64,000 nucleotides of DNA, from assembly GCA_963732795.1 (NCBI GenBank), contig CAVTAV010000006.1, forward strand, positions 1-64,000, written 5' to 3'. A program made the position numbers and the translations under genes. The stretch is from CAVTAV01 sp963732795. GTDB taxonomy: Bacteria; Pseudomonadota; Alphaproteobacteria; CAVTAV01. The number at the start of each line of letters is the position of its first letter. Position 1 is the first letter of the stretch. The notes below the pieces were generated by a model. The model searched no databases. It was not told where the DNA came from and saw nothing but the letters and a program-made list of their open reading frames with translations. This document shows, in pieces, positions 10,235 to 20,034 of the stretch.

Positions 10235-11151
10235 TTAAGACGAGCCAAAGATAAGCGCTTTCTGGCAAGCGAGTAAAGCTGGGCTTTGCGGGCGTGAAAA
10301 TCCACCCGATCCTGCCCGCTTTTCGCGGCTAAGGGGAACGGTGCTCTGGCGATCGAGAAAAGCGTAAATCGCCGCGAGCGCCTTGTCGTCCCGCAACACG
10401 TCATGGATGTGGCCTCTTGGCAGAACCAGGGACCGTAACTCCGGCCTCGTGCCGAAATAGGCGCCGCAATCGCCCGCCTGATTGACCGTGTGGTCGGAAT
10501 CGTACCAGGGATCCTCCTTATGAACGATCGCCAGGATCGGCTCGTCGTCCGGCGCGGAGAGACCGCGGATCAAGGGTCCTCCATGGCAGGTCCATTGGGC
10601 GATAATCCGCGCCTTGAACTCACCGCCGCGGTAAAGTGCCGCGGCCACACCGCCCTCGCTGGCACCGACCAGGAACAGGTTCTTGCGGTCCACCCAGGTC
10701 AGCGCCGGTATCTGGTCGAGGGCATAACCGATCTCGGCCTGGCGGAAATCATAGACGAAGGTATTGTGGCCGCCGGTCTGCGTCTTGGGGTCGCACTGCC
10801 AGGGCCGCCAGCGCCGCGCCATGCTGTCCGGCGCGATAACCGCATAGCCGTGCTCGGCGAGCCGCCGGACAAAACCCTCGTCGCCCGAGCCGAGGCCGGT
10901 GCAACCATGCAAATACACGACGGTCGGAAACCGGTGCATATCCGCCGCCCGCAGAGAATGGTTGCGGAGCAGGTCGTCCATCCGGGCAACGACCGGTGGG
11001 TCGCCATCCATGCGCGGGAAGCGCCACCAGAGCCCGGTCCCAGGTGAGCTGGAGATCGGAGGGCCCGTGGAGACTCGTGGAGCCCGCGCAGCCTGCGAGC
11101 AAGCCCACTCAGCGCAAGGGTCAGCATCCATTGACGGGCCGTGACCAGCAT
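10235..11151 (-). CDS. alpha/beta-hydrolase (dienelactone hydrolase-like) lipoprotein (two frameshifts)
   Basis: About 300 aa after two single-base corrections, an extra C near 11107 and an extra G near 11040. Rejoined, it begins with a lipoprotein signal ending in GLLAGCAGST (lipobox LAGC). The body has the alpha/beta-hydrolase features FPTVVYLHGCTG (oxyanion region), a nucleophile elbow GASEGG, and a late RGHIHDVL segment that could supply the catalytic His. This resembles dienelactone hydrolase-family proteins; the substrate is unknown. The ATG at 11151 overlaps the ispE stop (TGATG), so it is translationally coupled to ispE and the TPR gene upstream. Its location on the outer membrane or periplasmic face is inferred from the lipobox. 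Confidence 0.7.
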
Positions 11152-12044
11152 CACAATGGGTCCGTCGACATCATCGCGCCGCTCTCGACCCACCATCCGG
11201 GGTTACCGTCGGCGATCTGCCTGGCGACCCGCTTTGCGGCAGCGGTGTCGGCGAACAAGCCGAAGCAGGTCGGCCCACTGCCGGAGAGCCGCGCCAGAAG
11301 GCAATCGGGGGTCTTCGTCAGCGCATCGAGGACGGCGGCAATCTCGGGCACCAGCCGCACGGCCGTGGGTTCGAGATCGTTGCGCCGCGTGCGCAACATG
11401 GCGGCGAGGTCGGCCGGGCTTTCAGGCGCGTCGGTCAGCGGATCCCCAGAGGTATAGGCCGAGCCTGTCGAGGCATAGGCCCGGAATACGTCGGCGGTGA
11501 GCAACGGCATGCCGGGATTGGCCAGAACGACGGCGCAGGCCGGGAGAGCGACCGCCGGCAGGATATGCTCGCCGATCCCGGACACCTGGATCGGGGCAGA
11601 GTGGAGGCAGGGCGGCACATCGGCGCCGAGACGTGCCGCAAGGGCGCTCAACTGGTCCGCCGTTGCACCGATGCCCCATAACGCGTTCAAGGCTCGGAGC
11701 GTCGCGGCGGCGTCCGCCGAGCCGCCGCCGATGCCGGACGCAACGGGAAGAGACTTTGTTAGCCGGATATCGGCACCGCAACGCGCCGCCTCCCCGAGTT
11801 CGCCGAGAGCCCTGGCGGCTTTCATCACCAGATTGTCGGGGCCGTTCGGAAGACGGCCGGCGAACGGTCCGTCTATCGTGAGGCGAACACCGCCTTCCGA
11901 CGCGCGGACCTCGACCCTATCGCCGACATCGACGAAGGCGAACAGGCTGTCGAGCAGGTGATAGCCGTCGGGCCTGCGCCCGGTGACATGGAGATAGAGA
12001 TTGATCTTGGCCGGCGCGAGCCGCGAGACGGGGTCGAGCGCCAT
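11151..12044 (-). CDS. ispE: 4-diphosphocytidyl-2-C-methyl-D-erythritol kinase IspE
   Basis: GHMP kinase of the MEP isoprenoid pathway that phosphorylates CDP-ME at the 2-hydroxyl. 297 aa, complete. Evidence: LAPAKINLYLHVTGRRPDGYHLL at the N-terminus, the GHMP ATP loop LPVASGIGGGSADAAATLRAL, LGADVPPCL, and the C-terminal ARLSGSGPTCFGLF. The ATG at 12044 is chosen over a longer in-frame extension because it gives the usual family N-terminus and lies 25 bp after the TPR gene stop. Its own stop overlaps the start of the hydrolase lipoprotein gene. ispH is about 30 kb away. Confidence 0.95.
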   Translation of the reverse strand: MALDPVSRLAPAKINLYLHVTGRRPDGYHLLDSLFAFVDVGDRVEVRASEGGVRLTIDGPFAGRLPNGPDNLVMKAARALGELGEAARCGADIRLTKSLPVASGIGGGSADAAATLRALNALWGIGATADQLSALAARLGADVPPCLHSAPIQVSGIGEHILPAVALPACAVVLANPGMPLLTADVFRAYASTGSAYTSGDPLTDAPESPADLAAMLRTRRNDLEPTAVRLVPEIAAVLDALTKTPDCLLARLSGSGPTCFGLFADTAAAKRVARQIADGNPGWWVESGAMMSTDPL

Positions 12045-12069
12045 GAGTTGTCCGATGTCGGCCGCGCCG

Positions 12070-13821
12070 TCAGCTGCCTTGCTTGTCGCCGCTCTTGAGC
12101 CCACGCTTCAACTTCTCTTCGACCGTCGCGGCGAGCGCGCTGTCCGGCTTCATGGCGAGGGCATGACGCCACTGGAACCGCGCTTCGAGATGCCGGTTCA
12201 TCATCCAATAGGCGTCGCCGAGATGATCGTTGATCGTCGGATCCTCGGGATGGAGCAGCACGGCGCGCTCCAACTGCTCGATCGCGCCCTTATAATCGCC
12301 CCGGCGGAATTTGAGCCAGCCCACGCTGTCGACGATATAGCCGTCGTCGGGCAGAAGCTCGGCGGCGCGCATGATCATCTGGGCCGCGCGATCGAGATTC
12401 GTGCCGCGCTCGATCCAGGAATAGCCGAGATAGTTCAACACCAAGTGGCTGATCCGGCTTGAGCTCGAGCGCGTGGAGAAAGTCCTTCTCGGCCAGGTCC
12501 CACATCTTGTCGCGCTCGAAGGTGATGCCGCGGGCGTAGAACAGCGTCCAGTTCTGGGCGGCCTCGGGATGCAGGCTCTTGATCGCGCGGTCGTAAAAGT
12601 CCGGGCCTCGGTATAGCGTTCCTTTTCTCCGCAGCATGTCGGCGATGCCGGTGAGCGCGTCGAGATCGTCCGGGTGCTGCATGACCAGCGGTCTTGAGAA
12701 GCGCGATCGCGTCGTCGGTCCGGTCGGTCTGGTTGAGGATGAAGGACACGCGCAGCTGGGCATTCCAGCGCAGCGGCGAATCCGGGCCGATCGCCTGATA
12801 TTCCTGGAGCGCCGTATCCAGCCGGTTCTGCCGCTGCAACAAATCGCCGAGCAGGAGATGGGCATCGGCGAAATCGGGCTTCAGGAAGGTCGCGAGCCGG
12901 AGATAGATCGCCGCTGGTCCCGACGAATCGCCGAGCGCCAGCGAGCTTGCGATCGAGAACAGAACATCCGCCGCGCCGTCCGCCGCCGTGTTGATCAGCC
13001 GCGCCGGCGTCTTCTTGGCCTGGAGCTTGGCCAGCGCGTCGGTCAGAATCGGGTTGGATTGAAATTTCTTGGAATAGGTCTCGAGCAGACGCCTTGGCGC
13101 GCGAGTCCGCGCCCGTCCGCGCCAGGAAATAGGCATAGGAAAGGACATCGATCAACTGCACGCCGGAGTCGCTGCCGACGACCTTTTCATAGGCCTCGGC
13201 CGCCTTGTCGTTCTGGCCGCCGAAATCATAGATCAGCGCGGCATTGGACTGCTGGAACGGCGCATAGGCATGGTTCTTGTCGAGCTGGTGCAGCTCCTTG
13301 ATCGCGTCGTCGGTCTTGCCTTGGCCGGCCATGATCCAGGCGCGGACCAGCGGCAGGGTCAGCGTCCCGAAACCGGCATCGGGTGAGGCCGCGATGCGGT
13401 CGAGCGCGGCGTCGAAGCGCTTCTGGCGGATGTCGTCGGTCAGCAGGACCAGCCGCGCAATGCCCTGCGACGAGCTCTTGCTGTCCAGCCGCTTGGCGAG
13501 CTGCACCGCATCGTCAAAGCGGCCGTCGGCCACGACGGAGGAGAACGCGCGCTCCAGAAGGTCCTGATTGTCGGGATCGCTTTCGAGCGCCTTCAGATAA
13601 TATTCCGAGGCCATCCGGGAATTGTTGATGGCGCTCGCATAGCGACCGGCGAGATAGCTGCCGAACAGGTCGTTCGGCGTCGGGGCGGGCGCGGCGCGGC
13701 GATCGCCGGTACGACGAAAGCCGCCGCAGCAGATCAAGCCGGCGAGCGCATGGTATCGCAATCTCCCGCCCCAGGTCCGAGGTTGCGATCCGGCTCGTCC
13801 GTCAACGTGAAATTTCGGCAT
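12070..13821 (-). CDS. TPR-repeat protein (multiple frameshifts)
   Basis: About 580 aa in total, made of tandem tetratricopeptide repeats. Visible units include SEYYLKALESDPDNQDLLERAF, AAEAYEKVVGSDSGV, AIYLRLATFLKPDFADAHLLLGDLL and AIEQLERAVLLHPEDPTINDHL. The frame shifts near 13095 (extra G), 12690 (extra G) and 12442 (extra C), with a further pair of small indels near 12610. The N-terminal ~40 residues are Arg-rich in the printed frame; another frame there reads as a hydrophobic stretch ending VVPAIAAP. A signal peptide hidden by a further indel is therefore likely. Such TPR proteins upstream of ispE are common in Alphaproteobacteria and are probably periplasmic or membrane-associated scaffolds. 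No enzymatic motif is seen. Confidence 0.75.
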   Translation of the reverse strand: MPKFHVDGRAGSQPRTWGGRLRYHALAGLICCGGFRRTGDRRAAPAPTPNDLFGSYLAGRYASAINNSRMASEYYLKALESDPDNQDLLERAFSSVVADGRFDDAVQLAKRLDSKSSSQGIARLVLLTDDIRQKRFDAALDRIAASPDAGFGTLTLPLVRAWIMAGQGKTDDAIKELHQLDKNHAYAPFQQSNAALIYDFGGQNDKAAEAYEKVVGSDSGVQLIDVLSYAYFLARTGADSRAKASARDLFQEISIQPDSDRRAGQAPGQEDAGAADQHGGGRRGGCSVLDRKLAGARRFVGTSGDLSPARDLPEARFRRCPSPARRFVAAAEPAGYGAPGISGDRPGFAAALECPAARVLHPQPDRPDRRRDRASQDRWSCSTRTISTRSPASPTCCGEKERYTEARTFTTARSRACIPRPPRTGRCSTPAASPSSATRCGTWPRRTFSTRSSSSRISHLVLNYLGYSWIERGTNLDRAAQMIMRAAELLPDDGYIVDSVGWLKFRRGDYKGAIEQLERAVLLHPEDPTINDHLGDAYWMMNRHLEARFQWRHALAMKPDSALAATVEEKLKRGLKSGDKQGS

Positions 13822-13970
13822 CTTTCCTTTGCTCGTCCCGTCGCGAGGTCGCGCCGAGACATAGGTATCCGGTTATAGAGTTGAGCAACAACCTGCCATG
13901 CGTCAATAAAAGATCGGTTTAGACGCGCGCGCCGAATGAGCTAGGCGCGGCAAAGGGTCGCGGCACCGTG

Positions 13971-15639
13971 TCACATATTGGGATAGTTCGGGCCCGCCGC
14001 CGCCTTCCGGCACCACCCAGACGATATTCTGGGTCGGGTCCTTGATGTCGCAGGTCTTGCAGTGGACGCAGTTCTGCGCGTTGATCTGGAGCCGCGGATT
14101 GCTCCGTCTTCGTCGCGCACGATCTCATAGACATTGGCCGGGCAATATCGCTGCTCCGGCGCGTCATATTTCGCGAGATTGATCTCGATCGGCACCGACG
14201 GGTCCTTGAGCGTCAGATGGACCGGCTGATCCTCCTCGTGATTGGTGTTCGAGATGAAGACCGAGGACAGCCGGTCGAAGGTGATGACGCCGTCGGGCTT
14301 GGGATAGGCGATCGGCTTGCATTCGGCGGCGGGCAGCGTCGCCGTATTGTCGGCATGGTTCTGCAAGCGTCCAGGGCACCAGGAAGCCGAAGCCCAGAGT
14401 AATGCAGCCACATGTCGAGCCCGCCATAGAGCGTGCCGGGCAAGATCCCCCAATTGAGCGCGGGCCGGGCGTTGCGGACCCTATGGAGGTCCTTATAGAT
14501 CCAGGAGCGCTCGAAGGCTTCGGGATAGGCGGTCGAGCTCCTCGCGGCCTTCCGAGCCCGCCGGAGACCGCCGCGAAGGCCGCCTCGGCGGCGAGCATCC
14601 CGGACTTCATCGCGTTGTGCGAGCCCTTGATCCGCGGCACGTTGACGAAGCCCGCCGAGCAGCCGATCAGCGCGCCGCCGGGAAACACCAGCTTCGGGAT
14701 CGACTGCAGCCCGCCCTCGTTGATCGCCCGCGCGCCGTAGGCAGACGCGCTTGCCGCCTTCGAACATCGGGCGGATTGCGGGATGGGTCTTGAAGCGCTG
14801 GAATTCCTCGAAGGGCGAAAGATAGGGATTGCGGTAGTCGAGCCCGACGACGAAACCGACCGCGACCTGATTGTCGTCCAGATGATAGAGGAACGAGCCG
14901 CCGACCGGTCTCGCCGTCCAGGGGCCAGCCCTGGCTGTGCATCACCGCGCCGGGACGGTGCTTGGCGGGATCGATCTCCCACAGCTCCTTGATGCCGATG
15001 CCGTAGGTCTGCGGCTGGCGGCCGGCTCTCAGATCGAACCGGTCGATAAGCTGGTGGGTCAGCGAGCCGCGGCAGCCCTCGGCGAAGAAGGTGTATTTGG
15101 CATGGAGCTCGATGCCGGGCTGATAGGACGGCTTGTGGCTGCCGTCCTTGGCCACGCCCATGTCGCCGGTCGCCACGCCCTTGACGCTGCCGTCCTCGCG
15201 GTAGAGCACCTCGGCGGCGGCGAAGCCGGGGAAGATCTCGACGCCGAGCGCCTCCGCCTGCTCGGCGAGCCAGCGGCAGACATTGCCGAGGCTGACGACA
15301 TAACTGCCCTTGTTGCTCATCAGAGGGCGGCATCAGGAAATGCGGGATCGAGAAGCCGCCCTTCTCGGTCAGGATCAAATGGGTGTTCTCGCGTCACCGG
15401 GACCGTGACGGGCGCGCCCTTGTCCTTCCAGTCGGGGATCAGCTCGTTCAGCGCGATCGGATCGATCACCGCGCCCGAGAGGATATGCGCGCCGACCTCG
15501 GAGCCCTTCTCGATGCACGCAGACGCGAGACCTCGCTGCCCGGCCTCGGCGGCCAGTTGACGAAGCGGATCGCAGCGGCGAGGCCGGCAGGGCCGGCGCC
15601 GACGATCACCACGTCAAATTCCATGGATTCGCGTTCCAT
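13971..15639 (-). CDS. electron transfer flavoprotein:ubiquinone oxidoreductase (several frameshifts)
   Basis: Membrane-associated FAD and [4Fe-4S] enzyme that passes electrons from ETF (fatty-acid and amino-acid oxidation) to ubiquinone. The span is about 556 codons, the normal ETF-QO length. Fragments in order: MEFDVVIVGAGPAGLAAAIR (FAD motif), LTEKGGFSIPHFLMPP, SYVVSLGNVCRWLAEQAE, YTFFAEGCRGSLTHQLI, GIGIKELWEID, GCSAGFVNVPRIKGSHNAMKSGMLAAEA, CPANVYEIV, then CVHCKTCDIKDPTQNIVW with the cluster cysteines, ending GPNYPNM. These fall in all three frames, so at least four indels interrupt it. One, near the 3' end, is an extra G after GGGCCC. Identity is firm; exact indel positions in the middle are not. 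Confidence 0.9.
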
Positions 15640-15885
15640 CGTCACCCCTTCTCCGCCCCCAATAGCCGGCCGAGGCCGCGTCCTCGAACGGGCTCGAATC
15701 ACAGTTAACAGAGTCGGGCCTCGAGCCGGCAGATGCAACTCGGAAAGCGAAATGTCCAATCAAACGATCGAATGAGACGGTCCGCCGACGATCCTACCGA
15801 TGTTAGTGGCGGGGATAAAGGGTGCGGCGATTGATCCCGTCCGCCGGTCTGGAGCCCGACGCCTATCCATGCTATGCAGGCGGTC

Positions 15886-16746
15886 ATGTCCGAAACCGAG
15901 CCGACCCGCCGAGCCGAGATGCGTCCCGCAGACGCGCTGCGCTGGTATCTCGAGGCCGGCGTCGACGAAGCGATCGCCACGGAGCCCGTCGACCGGTTCA
16001 ACCTGCCGGAGCCGAAGCCCCAGCCCAAGCCGGAGCCAAGACCCGCCGCACTGCCGCCGCCCGAGCGCTTCGCCGAAGCCTCGCCATCGTTCCGTCCCGC
16101 CGCGCCCAAGCCGAAGCCGGCGACATCCGGCGTGCTCGAATCGGCGGATGTCACCGCCGCAGCGCGCGCGATCTGGCGCAATCCTGCCGGACGCTCGCCG
16201 AGCTCAAGGCGGCGATCGCGGGTTTCGAGGGCTGTCCCCTGAAGAAGACAGCGATGAACACCGTCTTCGCGGACGGCAATCCCGAAGCCGGGCCTCATGT
16301 TCGTCGGCGAAGCGCCGGGCGCGGACGAAGACCGCCAGGGCCTGCCCTTCGTCGGCCGCGCCGGGATGCTTCTCGACAAGATGCTGGCCGCGATCGGCCG
16401 CGACCGGACGAGCGCCTATATCTCCAACATCCTGCCCTGGCGGCCGCCGGGCAACCGCACGCCGACACCTAACGAGACCACGATCTGCCTGCCGTTCATC
16501 CGGCGCCATATCGAGCTTGCGAAACCGAGGTGATCGTCTTTCTCGGCGGCACCTCGGCGGCGACCTTGCTCGACCGCCGCGAGGGAATCACCAAGCTCAG
16601 GGGCCGCTGGTTCGACTATAACGGCGTCGCCGGCGATGCCGACCTATCATCCCGCCTATCTCTTGCGCCAACCCGCCCTCAAGCAACTTTCTTGGCGGGA
16701 TTTCCTTGAGATTCGCAAGAAGATGGACGTCATGACGTCAGACTAA
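15886..16746 (+). CDS. uracil-DNA glycosylase, family 4 type (several frameshifts)
   Basis: [4Fe-4S] uracil-DNA glycosylase that removes deaminated cytosine. The rejoined product is about 285 aa. The N-terminus (ADALRWYLEAGVDEAI) and a Pro-rich linker are typical of alphaproteobacterial members. These are followed by LAELKAAIAGFEGCPLKKTA (an early cluster Cys), FVGEAPGADEDRQGLPFVGRAGMLLD (catalytic and uracil-binding motif 1), ISNILPWRPPGNRTPTPNE, VIVFLGGTSA and the motif 2 region TYHPAYLLRQP, ending MDVMTSD. Frame changes occur near 16168 (two surplus bases in a GC-repeat), 16290 (extra C), 16522 (one missing A or equivalent) and 16632 (extra G). The ATG at 15886 precedes SETEPTRR. Confidence 0.85.
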
Positions 16747-16768
16747 CAAGATCTTGTGTCCCCAGAAA

Positions 16769-16776
16769 TTAACCAT
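16769..16776 (+). promoter_or_regulatory. possible CtrA half-site (TTAACCAT)
   Basis: TTAACCAT lies about 150 bp upstream of the lytic transglycosylase gene in an AT-richer gap (16747-16924). It matches the conserved half of alphaproteobacterial CtrA boxes. A full TTAA-N7-TTAA is not present, so this is only suggestive. Confidence 0.25.
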
Positions 16777-16924
16777 AATCCACGGAATTGTTGAGAAATC
16801 ACAGCGAATCAGCGTAGAGTTTTGGCTAAGGGCGAATGGCCTAAAGGCATGGCGCACCTAACGAATTGGTAAGTCAGGCCTGCTATAAGAATGGCTTGCC
16901 CCCCGGAGACGGTTGACGAGGCGG

Positions 16925-18832
16925 ATGAGTACACGATTGGTGAGGGACTGTGGGCTGGGGGCAACCCCGGGGCTGACAAGGCGGTTTGTGCGGACGGCAT
17001 GTGCCGTCGTCGGCCTGATTGGCGCCATGGCCGCATTCGGCGGCGCGACCCATTACATTCGAACGGCCTCGGCCATGGTCATCGACCGGCCCCCTGGCCT
17101 CGCGAGCGACGACTGGGAGCAGGACGTCTCGGTTCCCGTGCCGCTGTCCGACAAGGACATCGATCTCTATAAGAAGATTTTCGCGCTGCAGGAAAAGGCG
17201 CAGTGGACCAAGGCCGACCGGCTGATCAAGAAGCTCGACAACCCGCTCCTGATGGGCGAGGTCAAGTACCAGCGTTATATGCATCCGACCGGCTATCGCT
17301 CGTCCTATCACGAGCTGGCCGGATGGCTGAAGGATTACGCCGACGAGCCGGGCGCGACCCGCGTCTATAAGCTCGCGCTTCGCCGCCATCCCCGCGGCGC
17401 GCGGATGCCGAACCGTCCGGTCGCCGCCAATGCCATCCGCACCGCGCTTCGCGACATCGATTCCGACGACAATACGACGAGCCGGTCCCTGTCGCGTCAG
17501 GCGGCCCATATCCATTACCTCGTCGCCCGCGACTTGCGCGCCGGCCGGCCCGACCGCGCCGAGAAGCAGCTCGTCGCCGCCGAAAAGACCCAAACGCTGA
17601 CCGGCCAGGATCTCGCCGACGAATATGGCGACGTCGCCGAGGGCTATTTCTTCAAGGTCAACGACGCCAAGGCCCTGGCACTCGCCGACCACGCCTCCGA
17701 CCTCGCTCCCGGCCAGGTGGTCAAAGCCGACTGGATCGGCGGCCTCGCGGCCTGGCGCAGCAAGAAATACGAAGCGGCGGCGGATCACTTCGAAGCGATC
17801 ACGACCTCGAACGATACCTCGCAGTGGCTGATGTCCGCCGGCGCCTTCTGGGCAGCCCGCGCCAATCTGGTGGCGCGCCGGCCCGAGCGGGTCAATCCGC
17901 TCCTGTCGATCGCGGCGGCCTATCCGCGCACCTTCTACGGCCTGATCGCCACGCGCCAGCTGGTTCAGGACATCAGCTTCGCCTGGGACAAGCCGCCGCT
18001 CGAGCAGAACCAGCTCGACCAGATCATCAATCTCGAAGGCGTACGGCGCACGATCGCGCTCGTCGCCGTCGGCCGGACCAGCCTTGCAGAGCAGGAGCTG
18101 CGCCTCGCCTGGGGCCGCAGCGATCCGGCGCTCGGACCGGCGCTTCTCGGCCTCGCCACCAAGCTCGATCTCCCGGCGAGCCAGCTCACCTTGAGCGACG
18201 ATATCGCCCAGCTAATCGGCGTTGCCTATGACAGCGCGCTTTATCCGACGCCGAATTGGACGCCGGACAGCAACAACTACGGCGTCGACCGGGCGCTGAT
18301 CTACGCCCTGATCCGCCAGGAATCGCGGTTCAACGCCAATGCCAAGAGCAGCGTCGGCGCGCGCGGATTGATGCAGCTCATGCCGCGAACGGCGAGCTGG
18401 ATCGCCCAGGACCGTACGCTCCGCTGGCGCAACAACACAAAGCTCTATACCCCGGATGTCAATCTCGAGATCGGCCAGAAATACGTCCATCACCTGATGG
18501 AGCTCGACCAGCCGGGCGACAATCTGCTGCTCCTGCCGGTCGCCTACAACGCCGGGCCGGGCAATCTGCAGCGCTGGCTCCGGCGCTACGATGTCGGCGA
18601 CGACTGGCTGCTCTTTATCGAGAGCATCCCGGTGCGCGAGACCCGGAACTATGTCGAGAAGGTGCTGGCGAATTTCTGGATCTACCGTTCGCGGCTCGGC
18701 CAACCGACGCCCTCCCTCGACTCCTTGGCCGAGGGCGACACGCCGCGCTATGTTGAAGTCGACGGCGATAAATCGTACACATCGGCACAAGCAACCACGA
18801 CGGGTCTTGTGCCGGTAAATGCCAAGTACTAA
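16925..18832 (+). CDS. soluble lytic murein transglycosylase
   Basis: About 635 aa, uninterrupted. A short basic N-terminus is followed by a hydrophobic segment (TACAVVGLIGAMAAFGGA), a signal peptide or anchor for the periplasm. Residues ~70-430 form the helical U-shaped superhelix typical of Slt. The C-terminal catalytic domain shows ALIRQESRFNANAKSSVGARGLMQLMP (catalytic Glu in RQES), then AYNAGPGNLQRWL and FIESIPVRETRNYVEKVLANFWIYR. It cleaves peptidoglycan glycan strands to 1,6-anhydromuropeptides. The ATG at 16925 is preferred to an in-frame TTG at 16913. Its end overlaps the moaB start by 14 bp. Confidence 0.9.
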   Translation: MSTRLVRDCGLGATPGLTRRFVRTACAVVGLIGAMAAFGGATHYIRTASAMVIDRPPGLASDDWEQDVSVPVPLSDKDIDLYKKIFALQEKAQWTKADRLIKKLDNPLLMGEVKYQRYMHPTGYRSSYHELAGWLKDYADEPGATRVYKLALRRHPRGARMPNRPVAANAIRTALRDIDSDDNTTSRSLSRQAAHIHYLVARDLRAGRPDRAEKQLVAAEKTQTLTGQDLADEYGDVAEGYFFKVNDAKALALADHASDLAPGQVVKADWIGGLAAWRSKKYEAAADHFEAITTSNDTSQWLMSAGAFWAARANLVARRPERVNPLLSIAAAYPRTFYGLIATRQLVQDISFAWDKPPLEQNQLDQIINLEGVRRTIALVAVGRTSLAEQELRLAWGRSDPALGPALLGLATKLDLPASQLTLSDDIAQLIGVAYDSALYPTPNWTPDSNNYGVDRALIYALIRQESRFNANAKSSVGARGLMQLMPRTASWIAQDRTLRWRNNTKLYTPDVNLEIGQKYVHHLMELDQPGDNLLLLPVAYNAGPGNLQRWLRRYDVGDDWLLFIESIPVRETRNYVEKVLANFWIYRSRLGQPTPSLDSLAEGDTPRYVEVDGDKSYTSAQATTTGLVPVNAKY

Positions 18833-19358
18833 GCCGAAGCGCGACTTTCTTCCGGTTCAAATCGCAATCTTGACGGTGTCCGACACCCGGACACTGGCCA
18901 ACGACGATTCCGGCGACATCCTGGTCGAGCGCCTGACCGCCGCCGGGCATAAGCTCGCCGCCCGCACGCTGATCAAGGACGATGCGATGGCGGTGCGCGA
19001 GCAGATCCGCGCGTGGATCGGCGATCCCGCCATCGACGTCGTGATCACGACCGGCGGCACCGGGCTCACCGGCCGCGACGTTACGGTCGAGGCGATCGAA
19101 CCTTTGTACGAGAAGAAGATCGACGGCTTCGGCGAACTCTTCCGCATGCTGAGCTATCAGACCATCGGCACCTCGACGATCCAATCCCGCGCGACCGCCG
19201 GCGTAGCCGGTGGAACCTATCTCTTCGCCCTCCCCGGTTCCCCCGGCGCCTGCCGCGACGGCTGGGACAAGATCCTGAAAGAACAGCTCGACATCCGCCA
19301 CCGCCCCTGCAATTTCGTCGAGCTCATGCCTCGGCTGCAGGAGCATTTGAAGGGCTGA
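18819..19358 (+). CDS. moaB: molybdenum cofactor biosynthesis protein MoaB
   Basis: 179 aa MogA/MoaB family protein, which binds and adenylylates molybdopterin or supports Moco synthesis. Motifs: VQIAILTVSDTRTLANDDSGD near the start, DVVITTGGTGLTGRDVTVEAI (the TGGTG molybdopterin-binding loop), FGELFRMLSYQTIGTST, and FALPGSPGACRDGWDKIL. Complete and in frame. The start overlaps the transglycosylase coding end by 14 bp, which implies cotranscription. It is followed by a palindromic repeat and a convergent gene. No other moa or moe gene is nearby. Confidence 0.92.
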   Translation: MPSTKPKRDFLPVQIAILTVSDTRTLANDDSGDILVERLTAAGHKLAARTLIKDDAMAVREQIRAWIGDPAIDVVITTGGTGLTGRDVTVEAIEPLYEKKIDGFGELFRMLSYQTIGTSTIQSRATAGVAGGTYLFALPGSPGACRDGWDKILKEQLDIRHRPCNFVELMPRLQEHLKG

Positions 19359-19370
19359 TCGCCCCGTCCC

Positions 19371-19441
19371 CGTCATCGCGAGGCACAAAGCGCCGCGGCG
19401 ATCCAACCATCCTGGATTGCTTCACTCCGTTCGCAAAGACG
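19371..19441. repeat. REP-like palindromic intergenic repeat, copy A
   Basis: Begins CGTCATCGCGAGGC, then GCGCCGCGGCGATCCA and CCTGGATTGCTTC, and ends in a degenerate reverse arm. It matches the element at 39808-39888 over most of its length and lies between the convergent moaB and the DUF2064 gene. This CGTCATTGCGAG...CTCGCAATGACG type is common in alphaproteobacterial intergenic DNA. Confidence 0.8.
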
Positions 19442-19444
19442 CGG

Positions 19445-20033
19445 CTAATCCCGCCAAGCTCGATAATCTTCGCCCGTATCGATATCCGTCAACGGATCCA
19501 ACAGCGCGACCTTTCGGCTCTTCGCATTGGCCATCGTATCGGCAAGCGCATGAGACGAGGACCAGCGGACGGATTTGAACAGCCCGCGCGCAAGGCGCGC
19601 GTAACGCATGCCGACCAGCCAATAGCCGCCGTCGGTGCTGGGGCCGAAGACGAGATCGGCCTGGGCGAGATCGCGGAAAGCCGTCTCGATATGACTCCGC
19701 CTGACCGCCGGGATATCGGCTCCGATCAGGACCGCCGGACCGGGCGGCATGGCGGCGAAGGCGCGGGCCATACGCGCGCCGAGATCGCCGTGGCCCTGGG
19801 CCATGCGGGGGATCGCGGTGGGCCAGAAGCCGGCGCGGTTGGCGAATTCATCGGGAGTGACGGCGAGCCACAATCGCCAGGATGCGCGGCCCGAGAGCCG
19901 CCGCAGCATCAGACGCGTCGTGTCCCGATAGAACCGCCATGCCTCGTACTGACCGATATCGCGGGCGAGCCGCGTCTTGACCGCCCCCAACCGCGGCGCC
20001 TTGACGAACAGGATGAGGTGCCGCGGCGCTCAC
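19445..20033 (-). CDS. DUF2064 / TIGR04282-type glycosyltransferase-like protein (one frameshift)
   Basis: About 196 aa once an extra G near 20021 is removed, so that GTG AGC GCC GCG leads into HLILFVKAPRLGAVKTRLA. That N-terminus (F-K-P-G-KTRL pattern), IGADIPAV and DLVFGPSTDGGYWLVGM are diagnostic of the rSAM/selenodomain-associated transferase 1 family, a nucleotidyltransferase-like fold related to CofC/MobA. The GTG start is 1 bp after the stop of the upstream glycosyltransferase gene, a tight two-gene operon. The partner radical SAM protein of the family is not nearby. The biochemical reaction is unknown. Confidence 0.8.
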
Positions 20034-20034
20034 G

